11,908 nucleotides of DNA from Candidatus Izemoplasmatales bacterium (GCA_028691335.1 JAQUZK010000025.1:1-11908); one strand, 5' to 3'; counted from the stretch's first letter, positions 1-7,463 are shown. Notes: generated by a model not told the origin, from the letters alone. Program-made: numbers and translations.

Positions 1-1
1 A

Positions 2-502
2 CTTGATTTTATCCTTGATGATGAGTTGTTAGAAACTTCATTTGGAGTACATTTGATTAGAGTTGAAAAAGGCGATGACTTTGATATGCCTTCAGCTAAA
101 TATGAAATGGCTTATGGCGAAGATAATAAACCTAGTTTTACAGTTGGCATCGAGAATGATTTAGATCAAATCAGTTTCGAACAATTAAGACTTTATGCAA
201 TGTACAGATTTAGTGTTCTAAGTTTTGGTAATATTGAATTAGAAGATTTATATGGATTTACTAGACCAGAAATACCTTCTGGTGTATTAGATGCATTAAA
301 AGAATTTTCTGGCAAGTTCCATGATGCTTTATATGTAGTTGGTTACATGAACATTGGTATTATTAATCAATTGCTTGATGGAAATATGAACGAGTCTATG
401 CTTGATATTTATGATGGACAAGAAGCAGATTTAATGAAAGAATTACAAGATATTAGCGATATTTATTACCGTCAAATATTCTTAGAACTAGATGTGAGAT
501 AA
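2..502 (+). CDS. Probable parvulin-type peptidyl-prolyl isomerase, C-terminal part (5' truncated)
   Basis: The reading frame is open from base 2, so the gene begins before the window and only about 166 C-terminal residues are visible. A TTG at 26 exists but is not needed as a start. The first residues, ending in ETSFGVHLIRVEKG, resemble the last strand of the parvulin rotamase domain seen in PrsA- and SurA-type foldases (pattern T-x-FG-x-H-xx-x-V). About 135 further residues follow, acidic and mostly helical in character, with no membrane segment or recognised motif. The family catalyses cis-trans isomerisation of prolyl bonds, usually on exported proteins, but neither a signal peptide nor the catalytic core is visible here. 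The gene ends with TAA, followed directly by a strong terminator. The parvulin call rests on one short motif. The C-terminal extension is unassigned. Confidence 0.55.
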   Translation, partial: LDFILDDELLETSFGVHLIRVEKGDDFDMPSAKYEMAYGEDNKPSFTVGIENDLDQISFEQLRLYAMYRFSVLSFGNIELEDLYGFTRPEIPSGVLDALKEFSGKFHDALYVVGYMNIGIINQLLDGNMNESMLDIYDGQEADLMKELQDISDIYYRQIFLELDVR

Positions 503-510
503 AAAAAATT

Positions 511-545
511 AAAGTGCGGATAAGTATTAAGTCCGCACTTTTATC
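511..545 (+). terminator. Rho-independent terminator after the prolyl isomerase gene
   Basis: A perfect 10-bp stem (AAAGTGCGGA at 511-520 with TCCGCACTTT at 532-541) encloses an 11-nt loop and runs into TTTTAT. It lies 8 bases after the stop codon and only about 15 bases before the next start codon, so the CDF gene must depend on read-through or on a promoter inside or upstream of the hairpin. Confidence 0.88.
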
Positions 546-559
546 TTAAAAGGTAGATT

Positions 560-1447
560 ATGAAAGCAAAAGAAGAAAAAATTATTAAGAAAAATACAAT
601 ATTAACAATCTTTTCTAATTCCTTTCTAGCGGCAATTAAACTTGTCGGTGGAATTTTAGGTAATTCTAGTGTTTTAATTACTGACGCTATTAACTCTATT
701 AGTGATATAGCAACTAACTTAGTTGTATTTATCTCTGCTAAGTTTTCTAAAAAAGAAAAAGATAAAACTCATCCTTACGGACATGATAAGTTTGATTCTA
801 TGGTTTCAATATTTTTAGGGTTTGCACTTATTGTGACAGCGATTGAGGTTGGTAAACATGCTTTTACAACTTTATATGATGTTTTATTCGAGAATCTAGT
901 AATAGATGTACCTGAATGGTACACAATCGTTATTGTAGGCATTACTTTAGTTGTTAAGGAGTCATTATATAGAATAACAGTAAAAGACGCTAAAAAAGCA
1001 GCTTCTCAAGCTTTAATCGCTCAAGCTTGGGACCATCGTTCTGATACTCTAACAAGTATTGGTGCTTTAATTGGTATATTAGGTGCGACTTTTGGGATAG
1101 GTTTTCTTGAACCAATAGCTTCTCTTTTTATCCTTTTCTTTATTTTAAAATTAGGATTTAAGATTATTAAAACCGGAGTTTCACAAGTAGTAGATCAATC
1201 GGCTGATGATGAACAGGTAAAAATAATTAGAAAAATTGTTTTAGATCATGAAGAAGTACTATCAATAGATGAAATTAAAACAAGGCAGTTTGGTGTTAAA
1301 TATTATGTTGATTTAGAGATATCTTTGGATAAGAATTTTTCACTTCTTCAAGCTCATGATATATCAGAAAAGATCCATGATGAGATTGAAGAAAAATTAG
1401 CTGATGTAATTCATTGTATGATTCATGTAAATCCAGGTGAAAAGTAA
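560..1447 (+). CDS. Cation diffusion facilitator, probable Mn2+ efflux type
   Basis: This 295-residue inner-membrane protein of the CDF family exports divalent metal in exchange for protons. It has about six hydrophobic segments in residues 12-212 and a cytoplasmic C-terminal domain (about 213-295). The family signature HPYGHDKFDS lies after TM2 (residues 71-80). The transport site is formed by TM2 N45-xxx-D49 and TM5 D158-xxx-D162 (WDHRSD). Zn/Fe-type members such as FieF have D-xxx-D with H-xxx-D. The Asn in TM2 and Asp in place of His in TM5 match the pattern known for bacterial manganese exporters (MntE group), so Mn2+ is the inferred substrate. The length is normal for the family. The ATG at 560 is preceded by AAAAGGTAG. 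The downstream mgtC-like gene has its own promoter, so the pairing is only positional. Confidence 0.88.
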   Translation: MKAKEEKIIKKNTILTIFSNSFLAAIKLVGGILGNSSVLITDAINSISDIATNLVVFISAKFSKKEKDKTHPYGHDKFDSMVSIFLGFALIVTAIEVGKHAFTTLYDVLFENLVIDVPEWYTIVIVGITLVVKESLYRITVKDAKKAASQALIAQAWDHRSDTLTSIGALIGILGATFGIGFLEPIASLFILFFILKLGFKIIKTGVSQVVDQSADDEQVKIIRKIVLDHEEVLSIDEIKTRQFGVKYYVDLEISLDKNFSLLQAHDISEKIHDEIEEKLADVIHCMIHVNPGEK

Positions 1448-1464
1448 TTAATATAAAAATTGAG

Positions 1465-1493
1465 TTGATTATATCAAGTCTTGATGGTATAAT
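1465..1493 (+). promoter_or_regulatory. Sigma-A-type promoter for the mgtC-like gene
   Basis: TTGATT at 1465-1470 is followed after exactly 17 bases by a perfect TATAAT at 1488-1493. TGG just before the -10 box makes it an extended -10 (TGnTATAAT). Predicted transcription starts near 1500, giving a leader of about 43 nt. This is the best promoter match in the window. Confidence 0.75.
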
Positions 1494-1542
1494 TATAAAT
1501 TACATATAAGAAACCACTTGCTAGAAAAAAGGAGTGAGTAAG

Positions 1543-2094
1543 ATGTTTTTATCATTTTTTGAAAACTTTTTAAGTGAAGATTTAGGAATATTGGAAATCA
1601 TTCTTAGAATGGTTTTAACCGCTATTTTTGTTGGGATTATTGGTCTTGAAAGACAAATGAGACATAAGATAGCAGGAATCACAACCCATTTGATGGTTGC
1701 TTTTGGCGCGGCGGGGATTGCAATTTTACAAGATGCATTATATTATGACGCTCTAGCTACTACTCAAGCGGTTTATGAAGAAGTAGGGTATATGGTTGAA
1801 ATTCAAATTCAACGTCAAAGAGTTATCGCACAAGTAGTTACCGGGGTAGGTTTCTTGGGTGCTGGAACAATTCTTAAGACTAGAAATGGAATCTACGGCT
1901 TAACTACTGCGGCTACTTTATGGTTGTCCGCAATGATTGGTTTAGCTTTTGGAATGGGAGCTTATGCTATAGGAGCTATCATGTCAATCTTTTCATTTAT
2001 TTTCCTTACTTTGTTTAGAAAAATTCTCCAAAAAACCTCACTTAAGCATCGAGAAAGTCCAGATATTATTGGTGCACAAATAGTTGACGAATAA
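1543..2094 (+). CDS. MgtC/SapB family membrane protein
   Basis: This 183-residue, strongly hydrophobic protein has about five membrane segments. Family hallmarks are GIIGLERQMRHKIAGITTH near residues 31-49 and QVVTGVGFLGAGTIL, then GLTTAATLW in the middle. MgtC proteins are linked to growth at low Mg2+ and, in Salmonella, to inhibition of the F-type ATP synthase. The role of the many Gram-positive SapB/MgtC-like proteins is not settled. This one is the short form, without the cytoplasmic C-terminal domain of Salmonella MgtC. An in-frame GTG at 1534 overlaps the ribosome-binding site AAAAAAGGAG (1525-1534), so the ATG at 1543, 8 bases after GGAG, is the better start. It forms a single-gene unit between its own promoter and terminator. 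Whether it affects Mg2+ here cannot be seen. Confidence 0.88.
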   Translation: MFLSFFENFLSEDLGILEIILRMVLTAIFVGIIGLERQMRHKIAGITTHLMVAFGAAGIAILQDALYYDALATTQAVYEEVGYMVEIQIQRQRVIAQVVTGVGFLGAGTILKTRNGIYGLTTAATLWLSAMIGLAFGMGAYAIGAIMSIFSFIFLTLFRKILQKTSLKHRESPDIIGAQIVDE

Positions 2095-2130
2095 GAGATT
2101 CTTTAATTAGAGAATCTCTTTTCTTTTTCT
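2093..2130 (+). terminator. Rho-independent terminator after the mgtC-like gene
   Basis: A perfect 10-bp stem (AAGAGATTCT at 2093-2102 with AGAATCTCTT at 2111-2120) has an 8-nt loop and a TTTTCTTTTTCTT tract. It begins inside the TAA stop codon. Confidence 0.88.
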
Positions 2131-2165
2131 TGTTTTAACAAAACAAAAAAATTCATACATATTTT

Positions 2166-2194
2166 TTGCAAATTACATATAAATAATGTAAACT
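2166..2194 (+). promoter_or_regulatory. Putative suf operon promoter with overlapping inverted repeat
   Basis: TTGCAA at 2166-2171 and TAAACT at 2189-2194 are separated by 17 bases, a moderate match to a sigma-A promoter. An interrupted palindrome, TTACAT (2173-2178)-N7-ATGTAA (2186-2191), fills the spacer and overlaps the -10 box, which is where a repressor would sit. Predicted transcription starts near 2200, shortly before the sufC ribosome-binding site. Both the promoter and the operator role are inferred from sequence alone. Confidence 0.4.
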
Positions 2195-2220
2195 ATTAAT
2201 GGTATCTCGGAGGTATGATC

Positions 2221-3021
2221 ATGACATTAGAAATAAAAGACTTATTTGTTTCCATTGAAAATAATTTAATCCTTAACGGTTTGAATTTAAAAGTTAATGG
2301 AGGAGAAACACACGCGATAATGGGCCCTAACGGAACTGGTAAATCTACACTAGCTCAAGTTTGTATGGGACACCCTAGTTATAAAGTTGAATCAGGAGAT
2401 ATTTTGTTGGATGGAGAAAGCATACTCGATAAATCTGTGGATGAAAGAAGTAGGTTAGGAATATTCTTAGCTATGCAAAATCCAATAGAAGTTCCTGGAG
2501 TTACAAATTTTGATTTCATAAAAGCTGCTATTCAGACAAGGATGAAAAAAGACGAACATTTACGTATTGGCCGTTTTATTTTAAAGTTTGAAAAAGCTTC
2601 TCAAGATTTAAAAATGGGTCAAGGTTTAGCTCATCGCTTCTTGAATCAAGGTTTCTCTGGTGGTGAGAAGAAACGTAATGAAATATTACAAATGAAGATG
2701 TTGAATCCTGCATTTGCATTTTTAGATGAAATAGATTCAGGACTTGACGTAGATGCATTAAAATTAGTAGGTCAAAACGTTACTGAACTAAAGTCTCAAG
2801 ATTTAGGATTGATTCTTATTACGCACTATCAAAGGTTATTAGATTACATTACACCAGATTATGTACATATTATGATAAATGGTAAAATTGTAAAAACTGG
2901 AAATTTAGAGTTAATTAAGAGAATTGATCAGGAAGGTTATGATTGGGTCAAGAAGGAATTAGGGATTGAAGATGAAGATAAAAAACCTTATTCTTTAGGA
3001 ACATGCCCATCAAAGCATTAA
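2221..3021 (+). CDS. sufC: SufC, Fe-S cluster assembly ATPase
   Basis: SufC is the soluble ABC-type ATPase that binds SufB and SufD and powers conformational change in the Fe-S scaffold complex. From the ATG at 2221 the protein has 266 residues. The Walker A motif GPNGTGKST is at 35-43, the SufC-type signature SGGEKKR at 146-152, the Walker B pair D169-E170 (FLDEIDSGLD), and the switch histidine is H202 (ITHYQRLL). There are no membrane segments. Two ATGs are in frame: the one at 2215 directly abuts GGAGGT (2209-2214), whereas the one at 2221 has a 6-base spacing, so 2221 is chosen. It is the first gene of sufCDSUB, the usual order in Bacillota. The sufD start follows one base after the sufC stop. 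Confidence 0.96.
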   Translation: MTLEIKDLFVSIENNLILNGLNLKVNGGETHAIMGPNGTGKSTLAQVCMGHPSYKVESGDILLDGESILDKSVDERSRLGIFLAMQNPIEVPGVTNFDFIKAAIQTRMKKDEHLRIGRFILKFEKASQDLKMGQGLAHRFLNQGFSGGEKKRNEILQMKMLNPAFAFLDEIDSGLDVDALKLVGQNVTELKSQDLGLILITHYQRLLDYITPDYVHIMINGKIVKTGNLELIKRIDQEGYDWVKKELGIEDEDKKPYSLGTCPSKH

Positions 3022-3022
3022 A

Positions 3023-3925
3023 ATGAAAATTTTAGAATTTTTAAAAGATAAGGAAAACCTTATTGCCTTTGATAACAGTACTACTATTAATAGAGCTGAC
3101 GTAAGTATTAAAAACAATTCATTAACCTTTAAAAAAGGTAATGAGTTTTTTGTCTTTTTAGATAATTATGATGCTTATAATGAGTTGGAATTTAATTTTC
3201 ATTCACAACAGAAAATTAAATTATTCATCATAGTTTATCAAAACAAAAGCATTAAAATGGATTACAGTTTTAATTTGGATGATTCTGTAGAGCTTGAAGT
3301 ATTTACTAATTTTGTATCAAGAAGAAAAACTAATAATATAAGTAATTTTATTTATAATCTAAAAGAAAATTCTAGCTTAAAATTATTAAACGCTATTACT
3401 TTTAATGGGAATTTAGATTTAAATTGTACAGTTAATTTAGATGGTGAAAAATCTGAAGCTACAATTGACTTATTAAATATTGGCGGTTTTTCTAATAAAC
3501 ATAAAGTTAGACAAGACGTTAATCATCAGTCAAAATATACTGAGTCTTATATCAATAATTGGTTAATATCTTTAGACAATAGTGTTCTTGATTATTCTGT
3601 TTCTGGTTTCATTGAAAAGGGAAAAGAATTTTCAAAGTGTTTTCAAAGTAATAAAGGTATTATGTTATCTGATAGCAGTCAAATCGCTGTTGAACCTAAG
3701 CTATATATAGATGAATACAATGTGGAAGCTGGGCATGGCGCAGCTATAGGACAAATTGATGAATTACAATTGTATTATCTTTTAAGCAGAGGTTTAAGTG
3801 AAACTGAAGCTAAATCATTGATAATTTCTGGATATACATTGCCTTTTATAGACAAAATAAGCGATGAAGATATAAGAAGACATGTTACCTCTCAAAGTTC
3901 AAGACTCATAAGGAGGAAAGCATAA
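3023..3925 (+). CDS. sufD: SufD, Fe-S assembly scaffold subunit (short form)
   Basis: SufD pairs with SufB and SufC in the SufBC2D complex, where Fe-S clusters are built. The 300-residue protein is clearly shorter than the roughly 430 residues usual for SufD, and the missing part is the N-terminal helical region. The central beta-helix-like stretch is present but poorly conserved. The C-terminus carries the family features: LYIDEYNVEAGHGAAIGQID (with H238, corresponding to the conserved SufD histidine) and YYLLSRGLSETEAKSLIISG, followed by a helix ending in basic residues. The ATG begins one base after the sufC TAA and has no clear ribosome-binding site, so translation is probably coupled to sufC. 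Identity as SufD rather than a second SufB follows from its position and from the full SufB encoded at 5567. Confidence 0.9.
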   Translation: MKILEFLKDKENLIAFDNSTTINRADVSIKNNSLTFKKGNEFFVFLDNYDAYNELEFNFHSQQKIKLFIIVYQNKSIKMDYSFNLDDSVELEVFTNFVSRRKTNNISNFIYNLKENSSLKLLNAITFNGNLDLNCTVNLDGEKSEATIDLLNIGGFSNKHKVRQDVNHQSKYTESYINNWLISLDNSVLDYSVSGFIEKGKEFSKCFQSNKGIMLSDSSQIAVEPKLYIDEYNVEAGHGAAIGQIDELQLYYLLSRGLSETEAKSLIISGYTLPFIDKISDEDIRRHVTSQSSRLIRRKA

Positions 3926-3926
3926 G

Positions 3927-5129
3927 ATGAATGAAAAGATCTTTAATGATTTTCCCCAATTAAAATCAGGTATGATTTATTTTGATACAGCAGCTACTTC
4001 ACTTAAACCCTTAAGTGTTATTGAAGCTGTAAATCATTATAACAAGGATTTGAGTTCAAATATTAATCGGGGCATGTATGATAAAGGGATTGAAACAACT
4101 GAACTTTATGAAGAAACAAGAGTTAAAATAGCACACTTTATAAATGCGAAATCTGAAGAGATAATTTTTACAAGAGGAGCTACTTCAAGTTTGAACCTAG
4201 TAGCTTATTCATGGGGTTTAAATAATCTAGATAAAGATTCAGAAATCATCATAAGTGAGCAGGAACATCATTCTCAATTTTTACCTTGGCAGTTTGTTAG
4301 TAAAAAAACTGGTGCGAAAATAAAGTTCATCGAATTAGACAGATTTGGTAGAATAACTGTTGAAGCTTTCAAAAAAACCTTGACTAGCAAAACAAAAGTT
4401 GTAGCTATTAATTATGTTTCCAATGTGTTGGGATATGTTAATCCAATTAAAGAAATAACTGAGTTAGCTCATGAAGTAGGAGCGATAGTTGTAATAGACG
4501 GAGCGCAAGCTGTTCAACATTTAAAAGTAGATTTAAAAAGTTTGAATATCGATTTTTTTGCTTTCTCAGGACATAAAATGCTTGGGCCTACAGGGATAGG
4601 TGTTCTTTATGGAAAATCCTCACATTTAAAGGTTATGCAGCCATTTGAGTATGGTGGAGATATGAATGAAGATGTTGAGAAGGATATATCAACTTGGAAA
4701 AAAGCGCCACAAAAATTTGAAGCTGGTACTATGCCAATTGGTAGTGTAATAGGTCTAGGTAAAGCTGTAGATTATATAGAAAATTTAGGGATTGAAAATA
4801 TTGATGAATATACAAAAAAACTTTCTAGGTATCTCTGTGATGAGTTATTAAAACTAGAAGGTGTTACAGTTTATAATCCTTATTCTGATTCTGGAGTTAT
4901 TACTTATAATTTAAATGGTATTCCAGCACATGATGCTATAAGTTATTATGCAGAAAAGAAGATAGCAATAAGAAGTGGTCAACACTGCGCAAAGCTTATT
5001 CATGATTTTCTTGGAATTCACTCTTCATTAAGAGCTACAGTTTATTTATATAATACTTTAGATGAAGTAAATACTTTTATAGAAGTTACTAAGAAAGCTA
5101 TTGAGTATTTTAAAGAAATAGGGTTTTAA
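3927..5129 (+). CDS. sufS: SufS, cysteine desulfurase (group II)
   Basis: SufS is a PLP enzyme that converts cysteine to alanine and holds the released sulfur as a persulfide, which is passed to SufU. It has 400 residues, the normal length. The PLP-binding lysine is K217 in AFSGHKMLGPTGIG, preceded by the cofactor-contacting Asp of VVIDGAQAVQH. The N-terminus has the typical YFDTAATSLKP. The persulfide-forming cysteine is C354 in RSGQHCAKL, on the short loop typical of SufS-type rather than IscS-type enzymes. The ATG follows the sufD stop by one base. An ideal AAGGAGG lies at 3910-3916, inside the end of sufD. The adjacent sufU, not sufE, indicates the SufU-dependent Gram-positive route. Confidence 0.96.
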   Translation: MNEKIFNDFPQLKSGMIYFDTAATSLKPLSVIEAVNHYNKDLSSNINRGMYDKGIETTELYEETRVKIAHFINAKSEEIIFTRGATSSLNLVAYSWGLNNLDKDSEIIISEQEHHSQFLPWQFVSKKTGAKIKFIELDRFGRITVEAFKKTLTSKTKVVAINYVSNVLGYVNPIKEITELAHEVGAIVVIDGAQAVQHLKVDLKSLNIDFFAFSGHKMLGPTGIGVLYGKSSHLKVMQPFEYGGDMNEDVEKDISTWKKAPQKFEAGTMPIGSVIGLGKAVDYIENLGIENIDEYTKKLSRYLCDELLKLEGVTVYNPYSDSGVITYNLNGIPAHDAISYYAEKKIAIRSGQHCAKLIHDFLGIHSSLRATVYLYNTLDEVNTFIEVTKKAIEYFKEIGF

Positions 5130-5144
5130 GAAGGGGGGCTAATG

Positions 5145-5570
5145 ATGAATTTAGATAATTTATATCGAGAAATTATTATGGAACATTATAAGAACCCTCG
5201 TAATAAAGGACTCTTAGATGATGAACGTTATCATAAAATTAGAATAAAGAATCCATCTTGTGGAGATGACATTACTATTCAAACTTTAGTTGAAGATGAT
5301 ATTATTAAAGATTGTAGACAAGAAGCTACGGGGTGTTCAATATCAGTTGCTTCAGCTTCTGTTTTAACAGAGATTATGATTGGTAAACCAGTTGAAGAAG
5401 CTTTATCTTTAGCAGAAAACTTTTTAAATATGGTTTCTAATAAAGAGTTTAATCATGATATGGATTTAGAGGAAGCCGAAGTCTTTTCTGGGGTTAAACA
5501 ATTCCCAGCTAGGATTAAGTGTGCTTCTATAGCTTGGGTTGCCTTTAAAGACAGCTTAGAGAGTGAGTGA
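5145..5570 (+). CDS. sufU: SufU, zinc-dependent sulfur acceptor for SufS
   Basis: SufU accepts persulfide sulfur from SufS by zinc-ligand exchange and delivers it to the SufB scaffold. From the ATG at 5145 it has 141 residues, close to the B. subtilis protein. It starts with the typical NLDNLYREIIMEHYKNPRN. All four zinc ligands of the family are visible: C39 and D41 (PSCGDD), C64 (ATGCSISVAS) and C126 (RIKCASIAW). The stretch between C64 and C126 fits SufU rather than IscU. An in-frame ATG at 5142 lies only 4 bases from AAGGGGG (5131-5137); 5145, at 7 bases, is preferred, but the two cannot be separated with certainty. It ends in TGA, which overlaps the sufB GTG. Confidence 0.95.
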   Translation: MNLDNLYREIIMEHYKNPRNKGLLDDERYHKIRIKNPSCGDDITIQTLVEDDIIKDCRQEATGCSISVASASVLTEIMIGKPVEEALSLAENFLNMVSNKEFNHDMDLEEAEVFSGVKQFPARIKCASIAWVAFKDSLESE

Positions 5571-6979
5571 TTAATTTGGATAATAAAAAAGAAATGGATT
5601 TTAATACCGAATATAAATATGGTTTTAAAACTGATTCAAAATCAGTTAAACAAACAAAAAGAGGGTTATCAGAAGCAGTTGTTAGAGAAATATCTGAGAT
5701 TAAACAAGAGCCAAAGTGGATGCTAGATATCAGATTAGATGCTTTAAAAGCTTTTAACGAAATTAAAAATCCTAGTTGGGGGCCTGATCTATCAGGGATA
5801 GATTTTGATGATATAATTTATTATATTAAGCCTTCTGATCGTGTGGAAAGAGATTGGGAAAATGTTCCTCAAGAAATTAAAGAGACTTTCGCTAAGTTAG
5901 GAATACCTGAAGCAGAACAAAAATATCTTTCTGGAGTAACAACTCAGTTTGAATCTGAAGCTGTATATCATAGCACAATTCAAGAGTTAAATGACTTAGG
6001 AGTAATATTTTTAGATACTGATTCAGCTTTGAAAGAACATCCTGAAATCTTTAAAAAGTATTTCACAAAAGCAGTAAGTTATAAAGACAATCGATATGCG
6101 GCTTTAAATACAGCTGTGTGGAGTGGAGGTTCTTTTATATATATACCTAAAGGTGTAAAAATTGATAAGCCTTTACAATCTTATTTTAGAATCAATTCTG
6201 AAAGAATGGGTCAGTTTGAAAGAACTTTAATTATCGTTGACGATGAAGCGACTTTGAATTACGTTGAAGGTTGTACAGCTCCAATATATTCTAATAATTC
6301 TTTACATGCGGCAGTTGTAGAGATATATGTTAGTGAAAAGGCTAAATGTAGGTATTCCACAATTCAGAATTGGTCTACAAATATTGTTAATTTAGTGACT
6401 AAAAGAGCTTTAGTTGAAGCCCATGGACACATGGAGTGGATTGATGGTAATATCGGCTCTGGCTTGAATATGAAATACCCAAGTTGTATATTAAAAGGGG
6501 ATTATTCTAAAGGTACAACTATTACAATAGCTTTTGCGGGTAAGAATCAATATCAAGATACTGGAGCGAAAATGATTCATTTAGGAAATTACACGACATC
6601 AAAAATCGTTTCTAAATCAATTGCGACAAGAGGCGGCAAAGTAAATTATCGTGGTATCGTATCACAAGGTAAAAATGCTTATGGAGCTAAAGCGAAAATT
6701 GAATGTGACACAATTTTAGTTGATAGAGAATCTTCTTCAGATACAATACCAACTAATATAGTTAAAAATTTTAAAGGGCAAATAGAACATGAAGCTACTG
6801 TATCTAAAGTTAGTGATGATGAACTGTTTTATTTAATGAGTAGAGGTTTGAACGAAGACGAAGCTAAAGAAATGATTATCATGGGCTTTATTGAACCTTT
6901 CGCAAGAGAGTTACCTATGGAATATGCAGTGGAGCTTAATCAACTGATAAAATTAGAAATGCAAGGTGCTATTGGATAA
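5567..6979 (+). CDS. sufB: SufB, Fe-S cluster assembly scaffold
   Basis: SufB is the main scaffold subunit on which the cluster forms within SufBC2D. The 470-residue length and the sequence match Bacillota SufB throughout: YKYGF near the start, EPKWMLDIRL, NTAVWSGGSFIYIPKGV, FERTLIIVDDEA, YVEGCTAPIYSNNSLHAAVVEI, IQNWSTNIVNLVTKR, EWIDGNIGSGLNMKYPSCIL, GAKMIHLG, the IECDTILVD region, and the C-terminal LFYLMSRGLNEDEAKEMIIMGF. The frame opens with GTG at 5567 in a GTGA overlap with the sufU stop. There is no strong ribosome-binding site, so coupling is likely. TTG 5576 and ATG 5594 are alternative starts, the last being closest to known SufB N-termini. It is the last gene of the operon, with a terminator 4 bases downstream. 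Confidence 0.96.
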   Translation: MINLDNKKEMDFNTEYKYGFKTDSKSVKQTKRGLSEAVVREISEIKQEPKWMLDIRLDALKAFNEIKNPSWGPDLSGIDFDDIIYYIKPSDRVERDWENVPQEIKETFAKLGIPEAEQKYLSGVTTQFESEAVYHSTIQELNDLGVIFLDTDSALKEHPEIFKKYFTKAVSYKDNRYAALNTAVWSGGSFIYIPKGVKIDKPLQSYFRINSERMGQFERTLIIVDDEATLNYVEGCTAPIYSNNSLHAAVVEIYVSEKAKCRYSTIQNWSTNIVNLVTKRALVEAHGHMEWIDGNIGSGLNMKYPSCILKGDYSKGTTITIAFAGKNQYQDTGAKMIHLGNYTTSKIVSKSIATRGGKVNYRGIVSQGKNAYGAKAKIECDTILVDRESSSDTIPTNIVKNFKGQIEHEATVSKVSDDELFYLMSRGLNEDEAKEMIIMGFIEPFARELPMEYAVELNQLIKLEMQGAIG

Positions 6980-6982
6980 AGT

Positions 6983-7008
6983 AAAAACTCCTATTAGGGA
7001 GTTTTTTC
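6983..7008 (+). terminator. Rho-independent terminator of the suf operon
   Basis: AAAAACTCC (6983-6991) pairs with GGAGTTTTT (6998-7006) around a 6-nt loop, and the run of T serves as the release tract. It starts 4 bases after the sufB stop. Confidence 0.85.
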
Positions 7009-7038
7009 TCTTCTCATATTTCATTTTATTGTTTTTTA

Positions 7039-7047
7039 TGATAAAAT
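7039..7047 (+). promoter_or_regulatory. Putative extended -10 promoter for darA
   Basis: TGATAAAAT fits the extended -10 form TGnTATAAT with one mismatch. The -35 position (around 7019-7024, TTTCAT) is poor. The predicted start near 7054 would leave a leader of only about 16 bases, starting at the ribosome-binding site, so the call is tentative. Confidence 0.4.
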
Positions 7048-7069
7048 GAATAAAAGGTGGTGTTACAGA

Positions 7070-7393
7070 ATGAAACTTGTTATGGCTATTGTCTCTAATG
7101 AAGATGCTAATAAAGTAATTAAAAAATTGATTCAGTCAAACTTTTTTGTTACAAAACTAGCAACTACAGGTGGCTTTTTGATGAGTGGAAACACAACTGT
7201 TATTGTAGGGGTTCAAGATGATCTTCTCGATAAATGTATCAGTACAATTTCTGAAACATCAAAGAGTAGAACAAAACTAGTTCCAAACGCTATTTCTAGT
7301 GAATTTGGAATCTTTTCGTCAATGCCGGTAGAGGTTCAAGTTGGAGGAGCTACGATCTTTGTGATGGATGTTGAGCAGTTTATTAAGGCATAA
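7070..7393 (+). CDS. darA: DarA (PstA/YaaQ), cyclic-di-AMP receptor of the PII-like family
   Basis: This is a small cytosolic PII-like signalling protein that binds cyclic-di-AMP as a trimer. Its downstream target is unknown in most species. From the ATG at 7070 it has 107 residues, near the usual 109. The ligand-pocket motif is intact: T28, then TTGGFLMSGNTT with G35, F36 and N41. The C-terminal VGGATIFVMDVEQF also matches the family. An in-frame ATG at 7046 would add eight residues, but it lies upstream of the ribosome-binding site AAGGTGGTG (7054-7062), which is placed 7 bases before 7070. The gene stands alone between two terminators. No diadenylate cyclase (CdaA/DisA) is in the window, but the receptor implies that the organism makes cyclic-di-AMP. 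Confidence 0.94.
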   Translation: MKLVMAIVSNEDANKVIKKLIQSNFFVTKLATTGGFLMSGNTTVIVGVQDDLLDKCISTISETSKSRTKLVPNAISSEFGIFSSMPVEVQVGGATIFVMDVEQFIKA

Positions 7394-7399
7394 TTTTTT

Positions 7400-7425
7400 A
7401 GAACTGTTTAACCGCAGTTCTTTTT
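7400..7425 (+). terminator. Rho-independent terminator after darA
   Basis: AGAACTG (7400-7406) pairs with CAGTTCT (7415-7421) around an 8-nt loop and is followed by TTTTT. Confidence 0.78.
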
Positions 7426-7463
7426 ATTACTAAAAATAGTTCTGATAAGCAAAAAGGAATGAG

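Noticed and set aside
1497..2182. The 13-mer AAATTACATATAA occurs before both the mgtC-like gene (1497-1509) and sufC (2170-2182), with a variant in the loop near 8034.
   Set aside because: In DNA this AT-rich, a few exact 13-base repeats per 12 kb are expected by chance. The copies sit at different positions relative to their promoters, so a shared regulatory site is not supported.
2576..2758. Minus-strand open frame inside sufC.
   Set aside because: It is the shadow of a strongly conserved gene and shows no family resemblance and no ribosome-binding site.
5567..5570. Possible alternative genetic code (UGA as Trp), given the Mollicutes-like composition.
   Set aside because: sufU ends in TGA exactly where SufU should end, and conserved tryptophans such as that of TIM NWKM are TGG.
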